Source: Epilithonimonas xixisoli (GTDB lineage: Bacteria; Bacteroidota; Bacteroidia; Flavobacteriales; Weeksellaceae). Taken from it: DNA of 64,000 bases. The stretch is from contig NZ_SOEO01000002.1 of NCBI RefSeq assembly GCF_004365655.1, positions 124,001 through 188,000 on the forward strand. Reading direction: 5' to 3'. Within the stretch, counting starts at the first letter, position 1; each line of letters begins with the position of its first letter. Positions 17,462 to 24,508 of the stretch are shown piece by piece. The notes below the pieces were generated by a model. The model was not told where the DNA came from. It worked only from the letters and a program-made list of their open reading frames with translations, and did not search any database. The translations under genes and the position numbers were made by a program.

Positions 17462-17493
17462 ATAAAAAAGCCAATCTTAAAAAAGACTGGCTT
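17462..17493 (-). terminator. Terminator of the T9SS cargo gene
   Basis: On the minus strand an 11-bp stem AAGCCAGTCTT / AAGATTGGCTT (one G-T pair) with a T-rich loop is followed by TTTTTTATT, starting about 25 bases after the stop. Confidence 0.75.
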
Positions 17494-17517
17494 GTTGATT
17501 ATTAAAAAAACTAATCG

Positions 17518-19725
17518 TTAGATGATTACTTTTTTGGTTGTAATTCCTTTGGCTGTAGTGATTTTCAAAATATAAACGCCTTTGTTCAAACCAACTGTAT
17601 TGATTCTGATTTCTTTGGTGTTGTTTCCTACTGCATTTTTAATCATTCTTCCAGACACATCAAAGACTTCCACATTGGAAATATTGACATTACTTTTTGC
17701 CACTAGCTCGTTGTTTTGCTTGTAAACTGATACTTCCTGAGCTTTTGTCGTGTTGGTAGAAAGTACATTGTTTTCATACATTATTGAAAATCTTGTATCG
17801 TTGAATTGCTTAGCTGTGTTGAAAGTATAATATCCTTCTTGTAGATTGGTAACTGTTCCCGTTTGGCTATCTTTCAGATAGATTGCTTTTGATTCTGTTT
17901 TGAAGACACCTTCTTTATCATCCAATGCAATGATTGCCTCACCTGCTTCTGATGATACATAACCCAATGCAAAGGAATCTGAGTTCATTACAGGCAAACT
18001 ACGCGCCTGAATCTGAAACTTGTATGGATCTACCACAGAGAAAAACGCATCATCTCCTAAAGAGAAAAGATTGACTTCGTAATCCTCATCATAACCATTG
18101 GTTGCATAAGGGATATGAGCTACCAAAATAGTGTTCGCAATGTTTTTCGGATTCACAAACTTGAGCCAGAATCTATCGATTGTTGGTTGTGGCTCCTCAT
18201 CATCTTCGTCTTCATCATCACCTTCTTTATTTGCAGATTTGTTGAAAAATATTGAATCTACAGTATTGGAAGAACGGATTGAATTATTAAAAGTCAAAAG
18301 TGCATTGTTGTATCTTGCTTGTACCAAAAACCCTTGCCCAACTTTCGTAAAACCTAGCGGTCTAAGAGAAGGCTCTTCAATATTTCCAGATACGTAAGAC
18401 GGACCTACTCCGCCCACACCAGCAACGAATGTTGCATAGTTGTTTCCCGCATAGTTTGAACCCTGCTGAGTTACGACCTCATTCAAAGTGGTCCAAAACC
18501 ATTGTTTGTTGAATATTGATGTTCTATTAGTCCCATAATTAAAAAGATTTTGGAAATTAATATTAGAAGGATAAGGATTTCCTATTAAATTGTATCCTTT
18601 ATCATCACCCGCTGTTCGATTTAAATTAACCGTAATATTACCGTTATGATCTTTACCTTCGAAAGTAAATATTTCTGTTGCAGGAGAAGTCGGTGAATAT
18701 GTATCTTTTCCCTTGATCGCATAACCTACCCCTGGTGAGAAAGTAGAAGCAGCATTAAGTCCTGTAGAATGAAATCTGTCATTAGCTTCATTGTAAAGAT
18801 AAAATCTATTCGTCGGTGTTCCTACAGAGAAATTGTACAAATTCTGGCCACTCACCGGACTGCTCCAATAGGTGTAATCATCTTTTCTGAGATTAGCTTC
18901 TCTTCTTACGATTACTTTACCTGTTCCCGTACTTGTAGAACCATCTACCAACAAGTATGTCGCATCATTGTTTACGATGATGGTTCCGTTGTTTACTACA
19001 TTACCATTAATTTTTAGAGACCTCTCGGATTGCAAAGATACTGTAACGCCAGAATTGACTGTAATATTATTAACAGACAAACTCTCTCCTGACATGTTGA
19101 AATTGCCAGCGAAAATAGCATTGGATTGCAAAGCAGGTTTGCCATAATTCCAAGCAGTTCCATTCCAAGTTGTGTCTGCTGTTATAATAAATGACGCTTT
19201 GTAATTTGCTCCAGCATTATTCAATAGAATTGTGCCTGTAGAAGTCGTAATTGAATAATACATCTCCAATGTATATGCTCCTGGCGTTGCAAATCCAGTT
19301 GCCAGTGAAGTACCATCACCAGAATAAGCAGCATTCCAAGGTTCATTTGTACCTCCACAACCATTCGGGGTTGTAGTTCCTTTTGCCAAAGCAGCAGCCG
19401 TGAAGCCTAGTGAACCTGGCCCAGAAGCTGTAAGGTAAGACCGAAAATGAGCAGTAACTGCCGTCACCGTTTGTCCTGCACATCTATTCACCACAGACTG
19501 AATGCCCGCCAATCTCAAGATATTACCTCCAGAAACGAAAGTACCCAAATTAGCCCCTTCGAAAGCTGGATTTCCACTACACGAACCACCATTATTTACG
19601 CAATAAGCCGTGGTGGCACTTTCGTGTCTTTTTTTAAATATTGGATAGACGTTCAGAATAGACTGCGCCTCTATCGTGATAAAGCCGAAAAGCATTATCG
19701 TAAAAAGTATTAATTTCTTATTCAT
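17518..19725 (-). CDS. T9SS type A sorting-domain surface/secreted protein
   Basis: The start chosen is ATG 19725 (MNKKLILFTIMLFGFITIEAQ, a signal peptide). The protein of about 735 residues has an N-terminal Cys-containing segment, a repeated-strand region (INGNVVNNGTIIVNNDATYLLV) and a large domain with YWSSPVSG and NLIGNPYPSNI motifs. These motifs are common in flavobacterial secreted proteins. A highly acidic tract (EGDDEDEDDEEPQP) follows, then a C-terminal domain ending in NVEVFDVSGRMIKN and KGVYILKITT ... KKVII, the type A signal recognised by the type IX secretion system. It is thus exported and probably anchored on the cell surface. The ligand is unknown. It is a separate unit beside the polysaccharide locus. 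Confidence 0.9.
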   Translation of the reverse strand: MNKKLILFTIMLFGFITIEAQSILNVYPIFKKRHESATTAYCVNNGGSCSGNPAFEGANLGTFVSGGNILRLAGIQSVVNRCAGQTVTAVTAHFRSYLTASGPGSLGFTAAALAKGTTTPNGCGGTNEPWNAAYSGDGTSLATGFATPGAYTLEMYYSITTSTGTILLNNAGANYKASFIITADTTWNGTAWNYGKPALQSNAIFAGNFNMSGESLSVNNITVNSGVTVSLQSERSLKINGNVVNNGTIIVNNDATYLLVDGSTSTGTGKVIVRREANLRKDDYTYWSSPVSGQNLYNFSVGTPTNRFYLYNEANDRFHSTGLNAASTFSPGVGYAIKGKDTYSPTSPATEIFTFEGKDHNGNITVNLNRTAGDDKGYNLIGNPYPSNINFQNLFNYGTNRTSIFNKQWFWTTLNEVVTQQGSNYAGNNYATFVAGVGGVGPSYVSGNIEEPSLRPLGFTKVGQGFLVQARYNNALLTFNNSIRSSNTVDSIFFNKSANKEGDDEDEDDEEPQPTIDRFWLKFVNPKNIANTILVAHIPYATNGYDEDYEVNLFSLGDDAFFSVVDPYKFQIQARSLPVMNSDSFALGYVSSEAGEAIIALDDKEGVFKTESKAIYLKDSQTGTVTNLQEGYYTFNTAKQFNDTRFSIMYENNVLSTNTTKAQEVSVYKQNNELVAKSNVNISNVEVFDVSGRMIKNAVGNNTKEIRINTVGLNKGVYILKITTAKGITTKKVII

Positions 19726-19745
19726 AACCATAAATTTTCTGGTTA

Positions 19746-19753
19746 CAAAATTA
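19746..19753 (-). promoter_or_regulatory. -7 box (TAATTTTG) for the T9SS cargo gene
   Basis: Read on the minus strand this is TAATTTTG, matching TAnnTTTG, about 20 bases before the ATG at 19725. No TTG is seen at the expected -33 spacing, so the assignment is tentative. The position supports the short-leader start chosen. Confidence 0.35.
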
Positions 19754-19823
19754 AAAAAAATAATCATAATTAAATGCTAAAAAAACACCAATAGTGACGA
19801 AAACACCCAAGAATGTATAAATA

Positions 19824-21002
19824 TTAATTTTTATTACTATTCAATTCGAAACCTTGCGAATTCAAAAGAGATTTGTAATTTTCTTTTAATAATTCCCAAA
19901 TTAATTCCTGTCTGTACTTCATTACACTCGGTCTTGAAGCGGATCGAAGTTGTTGATAAAATTCCTGATTCATCAAATCATTCATTGCTTTCTGAAGCGA
20001 CTCCGCATCCTTTACAGGAACTATGAGCCCATTTTCATTATGAGTAATAATTTCATTACACCCGTTTATATCCGATACAATCGCAGGAATTCCCAGCGCC
20101 AGAGCCTGGAGTACAACATTGGGGAAACCCTCTCTGTAACTCGGAAATGCCAATGCATCACTGACTGCAAAATACGGTCTTACATCTTTTTGGAATCCCA
20201 CCGACTTGATGTTTGGATTGGTTTCAATTTCACTCAAAACCTCTGGAGACAATGGATCCAAATCTTGTTCTAAAGGGCCAACCAAGAGGAGTTTGAGGAT
20301 TGGAGCGTTGGAGGACTGGAGCGTCTTGAAGGCTGAAATCAGTTCATTGATGCCTTTGTCCTTTACCAATCTGCCAACAAATACGAAAACAAAATCCTCT
20401 TTTGAAAAACCCAGGTTTTTCCTTAATTGCTGTTTTGATTCTGAGGAGAATAATGCGGGATCAAAGTGACTGGTATCGATGCCGTTGGTACTTCCGTTTC
20501 CAATGACTTTCAGCTTATTGGGCTTGCCTAATTTTTCGTTTAAAATAAAATCATACAACCCTTGTGAGTTGGGATAGACATGCGTGGCACAACTGTAAGT
20601 GAACTTTTCTACGGCATTCAAAACTTTTCTTTTACTGCCAGAAGCTTCCATTAATGGTAATCCTGCAACGGTGTGCAGTCGGATTTTCACGCCGGCTAAT
20701 TTTGCCGCCATCATTCCTATTAAGCCTGCTTTCGGGGTATGTGTATGGACTATTTCTGGTTTTTCTTTTTTGATGTACCGGTACATTTCCCATAGTGATC
20801 TGAGATCCTGAAGCGGTGTGATCTTGCGCGTCATCTCAATCGGATGGGTTTTGATTCCCAATTCTGCGCCTACTCTTTCCAAATATTCTCTGTCTGCTGA
20901 AATGGCTGTGACCTCAAAATACTGATTCATAAAAGACAACTGCCGGCCTAGTAATTTTTCTACAGAAATAGGAACTGTGGTAATGCGAAAGAGTTTTGCC
21001 AT
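19824..21002 (-). CDS. Glycosyltransferase family 4 protein
   Basis: This is a 392-residue GT-B enzyme. The N-terminal donor/acceptor domain has EIVHTHTPKAGLIGMMAAKLAGV and LHTVAGLPLM, and the C-terminal domain begins FVFVFVGRLVKDKGINELISAF. The nucleotide-sugar site reads PSYREGFPNVVLQALALGIP. Here the second Glu of the classical E-x7-E is Gln, as I recall for the subgroup with REGFPNVVLQ. It probably adds a sugar to an undecaprenyl-linked polysaccharide intermediate. It lies beyond the repeat island from the main capsule operon and may be its detached distal gene. Its codons for TLQSSNAPIL contain two copies of a TGGAGCGT word also seen in the adjacent noncoding repeats. Confidence 0.85.
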   Translation of the reverse strand: MAKLFRITTVPISVEKLLGRQLSFMNQYFEVTAISADREYLERVGAELGIKTHPIEMTRKITPLQDLRSLWEMYRYIKKEKPEIVHTHTPKAGLIGMMAAKLAGVKIRLHTVAGLPLMEASGSKRKVLNAVEKFTYSCATHVYPNSQGLYDFILNEKLGKPNKLKVIGNGSTNGIDTSHFDPALFSSESKQQLRKNLGFSKEDFVFVFVGRLVKDKGINELISAFKTLQSSNAPILKLLLVGPLEQDLDPLSPEVLSEIETNPNIKSVGFQKDVRPYFAVSDALAFPSYREGFPNVVLQALALGIPAIVSDINGCNEIITHNENGLIVPVKDAESLQKAMNDLMNQEFYQQLRSASRPSVMKYRQELIWELLKENYKSLLNSQGFELNSNKN

Positions 21003-21152
21003 TTAAAGGAAAATTTTTGCAAATATAGGAAAAGGGAGGGAGGTTCGAGGTTTTAGGTTTTAGGTGGGAGGTTGGAGGAGGAAAGTTGGGAGGTTTGAGA
21101 GTTTGAGGGTGAATGAGGGAATGTTCTTGTCTCAACTTACGGGCTGGGAACA

Positions 21153-21192
21153 GTGAAAATTTTTGTCCCTACCCTAAAGGGAGAATTTTCAC
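21153..21192. repeat. Island hairpin element, copy 1
   Basis: GTGAAAATT at 21153-21161 pairs with AATTTTCAC at 21184-21192 (9 bp). The loop contains CCCTACCCTAAAGGGAG, which can form an inner CCCT/AGGG stem. This is the best preserved of six related copies in 21.1-23.2 kb. Confidence 0.75.
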
Positions 21193-21310
21193 TGGGGGAT
21201 TGGGCGAAGATGGAGGTTGGTGGTTTTAGGTGGGAGGAGGAAGGTTGGAGCGTCTGAGAGTTTGAGGGTGAATGAGGGAATGTTCTTGTCTCAACTTATG
21301 GGTGGGAACA

Positions 21311-21344
21311 GTGAAAATTTTTGCCCCCCTACCCTAAAGGGAGG
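21311..21344. repeat. Island hairpin element, copy 2 (3' arm missing)
   Basis: The copy has the GTGAAAATTTTTG arm and the CCCTACCCTAAAGGGAG loop but stops before the AATTTTCAC arm. It therefore looks truncated at about 21344. Confidence 0.65.
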
Positions 21345-21439
21345 TACCAGACTTTAGGTGAAAGTTTGTAGAAGTAAAGTGTGAAAATTTTAATCTACTC
21401 ATAATAATACTAATAACAATACTAATAATATCCATTGAT

Positions 21440-21494
21440 CAAAAATCCCACTCCTGAGGAATGGGACTTAGAAACCGAGCCTACTGGCTCGCTG
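21440..21494 (-). terminator. Two stem-loops downstream of the DUF6266 gene
   Basis: ATCCCACTCC ... GGAATGGGAC forms one interrupted stem and CGAGCC-tact-GGCTCG forms a second 6-bp stem, 15-70 bases past the DUF6266 stop. No clear T run follows on the minus strand, so a transcription end is only likely. The GGCTCGCT word echoes the tandem array at 22261. Confidence 0.4.
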
Positions 21495-21510
21495 AAATAA
21501 TTGTGATGCG

Positions 21511-22155
21511 CTACAAAATCACCACACTACCAGCATACGCTGAGATAGACACTTCCATCCCATCCTGAGAGCGGAACGCTATCCACACGTGCACCTCTTT
21601 GCCTGAAAAATACGGTGGCACATTGACCGTAATGGTCGTGTCTGTGCGTTCGCCCAAGTTTTCCAAGAAGACGGGGCTCTTCTGCGATTCATCATAGTAG
21701 AGCAGTTGCAACTGATCTTGCAATCGGTCTGGATTGCCTCCCGCATTGTTGTACCACTCGACTGTTAATGCCCCCACGGCTGCTGAATCCACTCCAGTGG
21801 GAACGGCAGCAAGGAGATTCCCTAATGAGAACTCGATCTCCGAGAACACTGGTGTGATGGTCATCTGTGCAAAATCTAACTTGAAGGCATTCAACAGATT
21901 TGTAATCGCCTGGTTGTAGCTGGACCTCATCCCTTGTTTGTAGCCAAAGTGCATAGATGCATAGCCTTTGTACGGGAGGATAAAATCATAACATCGCTTC
22001 ATCCTTTCCTGGATCAAAGCCTGCTTAGGAGACAGCGGCGTGTTCTTCTTACGCGGACGTACTCTTAAGATTTCAGTTCCGGCAACGTTTGCCACGACTA
22101 GTCGTCCAGTTCTTCCACTGGATCCTGACAATAAAGAATCATTAAGTTTTCCCAT
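21511..22155 (-). CDS. DUF6266 family protein
   Basis: The 214-residue protein starts MGKLNDSLLSGSSGRTGRLV, followed by NVAGTEILRVRPRKKNTPLSPKQ. This recalls the DUF6266 opening (MG-x-G-x-x-G-x-x-G-x-x-G-x-V and a later PRT/LS-x-x-Q segment). The middle has MHFGYKQGMRSSYNQAITNLL, and the C-terminal half is beta-rich (TDTTITVNVPPYFSGKEVHVWIAF). The family is restricted to Bacteroidota, has no known function and often occurs in variable or repeat-rich regions. No signal peptide. The gene has higher GC than its surroundings and is flanked by tandem and hairpin repeats, which suggests it arrived as part of a cassette. Confidence 0.75.
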   Translation of the reverse strand: MGKLNDSLLSGSSGRTGRLVVANVAGTEILRVRPRKKNTPLSPKQALIQERMKRCYDFILPYKGYASMHFGYKQGMRSSYNQAITNLLNAFKLDFAQMTITPVFSEIEFSLGNLLAAVPTGVDSAAVGALTVEWYNNAGGNPDRLQDQLQLLYYDESQKSPVFLENLGERTDTTITVNVPPYFSGKEVHVWIAFRSQDGMEVSISAYAGSVVIL

Positions 22156-22260
22156 GATAATTATTTTACGGGGTTAAACATGTCAAAGGTAGAATGTCTC
22201 TGAGGCTGTTTTTCGAAAGCTTCCGAAATTTGCCGATATTTTCCTTTTTGAAGTAATTTC

Positions 22261-22345
22261 TATAGGCTCGCTATAGAGTTTGTATAGGCTCGCTATAGGC
22301 TTTATATAGGCTCGCTATAGGCTCTGGATAGGGCTTGTATAGGAT
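22261..22345. repeat. 22-bp tandem array (TATAGGCTCGCTATAG core)
   Basis: Three units begin at 22261, 22283 and 22305 with an exact 22-bp period: TATAGGCTCGCTATAG plus 6 variable bases. They are followed by two decayed pieces (TAGGGCTTG, TATAGGATTGG). Each core is itself an inverted repeat, TATAG-gctcg-CTATA. The array lies 106-190 bases upstream of the DUF6266 start, so it could act as a set of operator sites or as hairpins in the leader. Confidence 0.8.
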
Positions 22346-22371
22346 TGGTTCGATGATGGATGATGGATAGT

Positions 22372-22412
22372 GTAAATTTGTACCCCGACCCTAAAAGGAG
22401 AATTTTCACTGG
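22372..22412. repeat. Island hairpin element, copy 3
   Basis: GTAAATTTGTACCCCGACCC ... AGGAGAATTTTCACTGGG. The right arm AATTTTCAC is intact and the left arm has lost bases, so the stem is shortened. Confidence 0.65.
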
Positions 22413-22441
22413 GATGCTGGTGGGAGGATGGGAACGTACAA

Positions 22442-22490
22442 ATGAAAATTTTTACCCCAACCATGAAGGGTGAATTTTCATTGGGGTAAA
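22442..22490. repeat. Island hairpin element, copy 4 (two interleaved stems)
   Basis: ATGAAAATT (22442) pairs with AATTTTCAT, and TTTACCCCAA (22451) pairs with TTGGGGTAAA (22481). The order of the arms is 1-2-1'-2', which is pseudoknot topology. Both pairings are perfect over 9-10 bp. Confidence 0.65.
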
Positions 22491-22645
22491 TCCAATAAAT
22501 TGTGAGTTTTTCTGTATTGGAAAGTTGGCTTGTGTCGGGATTTGGAAGTTCTTTTTTTATCATCAATTGTAGCATGGTGGGTTTGGCAGGTTTCATTGAA
22601 CATCATCAGCATTATTATTTAATTTATTAAAAAAATTATTCAAAA

Positions 22646-22659
22646 TACGGATAACCGTA
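22646..22659. promoter_or_regulatory. Candidate operator TACGG-ataa-CCGTA
   Basis: A perfect 5-bp dyad with a 4-base spacer lies about 40 bases upstream of the HTH gene start, followed by an AT-rich stretch (AAAATTTTTTTGGCAT). It could be the binding site of the HTH protein itself; this is inference from position. Confidence 0.35.
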
Positions 22660-22698
22660 AAATTTTTTTGGCATAGCTTACTAATTTGGTTTAATAAA

Positions 22699-22992
22699 AT
22701 GCAAACCATCATGAAACAATTTTTGCTTTTCAGTGAGAGCCAAATCAATGAATGGATTTTGAATCTCAGACAAACCATTGAAAACATTCTATCCAATGGC
22801 ATCCAGCTCGATCGGACGATGCTTATGACCGAAAAGGAGGTCGCCCAGCTTCTGAGGGTGAGCGAGCGGACAATGCGCACTTACCGTACTCATAAATATT
22901 TTCATCACATCAAAATTGAAGGCAACGTTTATTATCTGACACTTATCCTTTTTCTAGACTTGATTGTTTTGAGTTTGGAGAGTTGTGTTTAG
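22699..22992 (+). CDS. Small helix-turn-helix (excisionase/MerR-like) DNA-binding protein
   Basis: The 97-residue protein contains LMTEKEVAQLLRVSERTMRTYRTHKYFHHIKIEGNVYYL (about 42-80), a classical winged HTH of the HTH_17/excisionase type often found in Bacteroidota mobile elements. An N-terminal helix (about 10-35) precedes it. The last 18 residues are unusually hydrophobic and their DNA runs into the purine-rich repeat that follows, so the native C-terminus may have been replaced by repeat sequence. The start could also be the ATG at 22711. No integrase lies nearby. It may control the neighbouring DUF6266 gene or a lost element. Confidence 0.65.
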   Translation: MQTIMKQFLLFSESQINEWILNLRQTIENILSNGIQLDRTMLMTEKEVAQLLRVSERTMRTYRTHKYFHHIKIEGNVYYLTLILFLDLIVLSLESCV

Positions 22993-23203
22993 GTGGCGGG
23001 TTGCTAGGTGCGAGGTGGCGGGGTTGGAGCGTGCAAGTGTGGGAGTGAAATTTTTCGTCTCAATCTTACTGGTTGGGAACAGTGAAAATTTTCGCCCGAC
23101 CCTAAACCCTAAGGGATTGAGTGAAGGTGTGAAGATTGGTGATGGATGATGGATGATGGGTAGATGAAAATCTTTGCCCAAGCTTAGTGGGAGAATTTTC
23201 ACT
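22975..23203. repeat. Degenerate repeat unit plus hairpin elements, copies 5 and 6
   Basis: The stretch repeats the purine-rich theme (GGGTTGGAGCGTGCAAG, CTGGTTGGGAACAGTGAAAA). It then gives copy 5 of the hairpin (from 23082, right arm decayed), a GATGGATGATGGATGATGGG stutter, and copy 6 (ATGAAAATC at 23164 with AATTTTCAC ending at 23202). It closes the repeat-bounded island on the right. Confidence 0.65.
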
Positions 23204-23241
23204 GGAGATTGTGAATTTTCTGAGATTGTTGAATCATTCGA

Positions 23242-24303
23242 TTATGCTTTATCTCTGGGTGGTGATTTGATTTGTGTGATGATCTGGAGAGCTGCTATTA
23301 ACAGGAATGGCAGGTACATTATTTTTGTCCGGACGAAAATACCGAGGCAGGAATAACGCTGGATGAAAAACAAGGAGGAAATGATGAAAAAGAACCATGC
23401 TATTTTAGCAAAATTATTCAATTTCACTTTTCGAAAATTCTTGATATAGACTCCTACTGCACCCATCAAAATCATCAACACAATTAGATTCTCCACACTT
23501 AGAATCACCGAAAACCAGGAAAAGGGCGTTTCAAAAAGCGGCCGGAAGTTGAGTGCCAATATTCTTTCGAACCAATTGTAATCTATCATTGGGACATAAG
23601 AACCTGCCCGTTTAAAGGCTATTAATGAGGCCTTGTTGCGCTCTAAGATGTAGGCCAAATCAAACGGATTGCGGTTGAGCAGCTGCATTGTCATCAGGTA
23701 TAATCCAGAGACCACCAAAACACCGCCGATTACTAAACCCGACTTTTTCCAATTCCATTTTTTACTATCCCAAACTGTCGTCAGTAATATGGCCATCAAA
23801 AGAAACATGGCCACGTGCGGGCGAATGAGTATCAGCAACAAGCTACCCAATGCGAATTTGAGACTAAAATACTTGTTTTCTGAACACTTGGTGATTATCC
23901 AAGTGGTGGCTAGAAATACCAAAGGTTCTTTTCCGATGATTGAAGTCCAAAAGTGTAGATTTGGGAGCAGAAAGACCAGCATCAACAAATATTTGCTCCA
24001 TTTTTTTTTTGGACTGATGTATTTTAAAGCCCATCTATAAAGCTCTAAGATTGCATAATACCCAACCAAACTATGAATTACAAAACCTGCCCAAAATGGC
24101 AACTGCAGTATTTTTGAAAATGGGTAGTTAAAAAACTTGATGAAGTCTGTTCCTACATTAAAATATGAGAACCAATCTCCTGTAAAATGCCAGTATCTGT
24201 AAGCATCTGAGGGATTCTGTAGATTGTACTGCCAAGCCAAGACGGCAAACAAGAGGTGGTAAACCAATAAAAAGGCAGGGAAAACCTGTTCTTTGTTTTT
24301 CAT
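23242..24303 (-). CDS. Polytopic membrane protein, possible polysaccharide polymerase (Wzy-like)
   Basis: The 353-residue protein has about nine to ten transmembrane helices. It shares several motifs with the product of 24509-25690: LPNLHFWTSIIGKEPLVFLATT, LIRPHVAMFLLM, LSVENLIVLMIL and VRTKIMYLPFLLIAA. The two are therefore paralogues of one family. Position at the distal end of a capsule locus and the lack of another obvious Wzy suggest a polymerase or O-antigen-ligase-like role, but no family name is certain. A 205-base gap with repeats separates it from its paralogue, so it may be transcribed separately. Confidence 0.65.
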   Translation of the reverse strand: MKNKEQVFPAFLLVYHLLFAVLAWQYNLQNPSDAYRYWHFTGDWFSYFNVGTDFIKFFNYPFSKILQLPFWAGFVIHSLVGYYAILELYRWALKYISPKKKWSKYLLMLVFLLPNLHFWTSIIGKEPLVFLATTWIITKCSENKYFSLKFALGSLLLILIRPHVAMFLLMAILLTTVWDSKKWNWKKSGLVIGGVLVVSGLYLMTMQLLNRNPFDLAYILERNKASLIAFKRAGSYVPMIDYNWFERILALNFRPLFETPFSWFSVILSVENLIVLMILMGAVGVYIKNFRKVKLNNFAKIAWFFFIISSLFFIQRYSCLGIFVRTKIMYLPFLLIAALQIITQIKSPPRDKA

Positions 24304-24508
24304 CTCGGAGCTTTTGCTAATATTTTGTCTAATCAGTAATGAATGCGAAGTTAAGGAATTTTAGGATTTGGAAGTGCTTTGTTAAGATGCTTCGAGAACC
24401 TCAGCAGGACATTTTTATTGAACAAATAAATATTAATTAATTTAAGTGCTTCGAGAGCATCAGCATGACAGGTTAATTAAAAATTTGTCAAAATGATTTA
24501 AAACTATC
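24304..24508. repeat. Gap with two CTTCGAGA-type repeats
   Basis: AAGATGCTTCGAGAACCTCA (24384 onward, then GCAGGACA) and AAGTGCTTCGAGAGCATCAG (24444 onward, then CATGACA) are two copies of one short repeat. A third copy is at 49513-49537 after an unrelated gene. No coding frame is visible in this gap. Confidence 0.6.

Larger units (their letters stand above)
21051..21345. repeat. Direct duplication of a ~115-bp noncoding repeat unit
   Basis: Two units run from about 21051 to 21205 and from 21223 to 21345. Both contain TTTTAGGTGGGAGG, then AGAGTTTGAGGGTGAATGAG, GGAATGTTCTTGTCTCAACT, GTGGGAACA or CTGGGAACA, and end in a GTGAAAATTTTTG hairpin element. The purine-rich strand bias (G-rich on plus) is striking compared with the AT-rich surroundings. 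No coding frame is supported. Confidence 0.75.
22156..22698. other. Noncoding gap between the DUF6266 and HTH genes
   Basis: The gap holds the 22-bp tandem array, two hairpin elements, a GATGGATGATGGAT stutter near 22352 and a palindrome before the HTH gene. No convincing protein-coding frame is seen. Confidence 0.6.

Noticed and set aside
22261-22345. CRISPR array
   Set aside because: The repeats are contiguous with only 6 variable bases between cores and there are no spacers of 25-40 bases and no cas genes.
22593-22880. 95-codon minus-strand frame opposite the HTH gene
   Set aside because: The plus-strand frame carries a clear HTH motif; the antisense frame is Ser/Arg/Leu-rich without motifs.
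23174-23356. 60-codon plus-strand frame over the end of the Wzy-like gene
   Set aside because: It overlaps a repeat and the well-supported minus-strand membrane protein; no motif.
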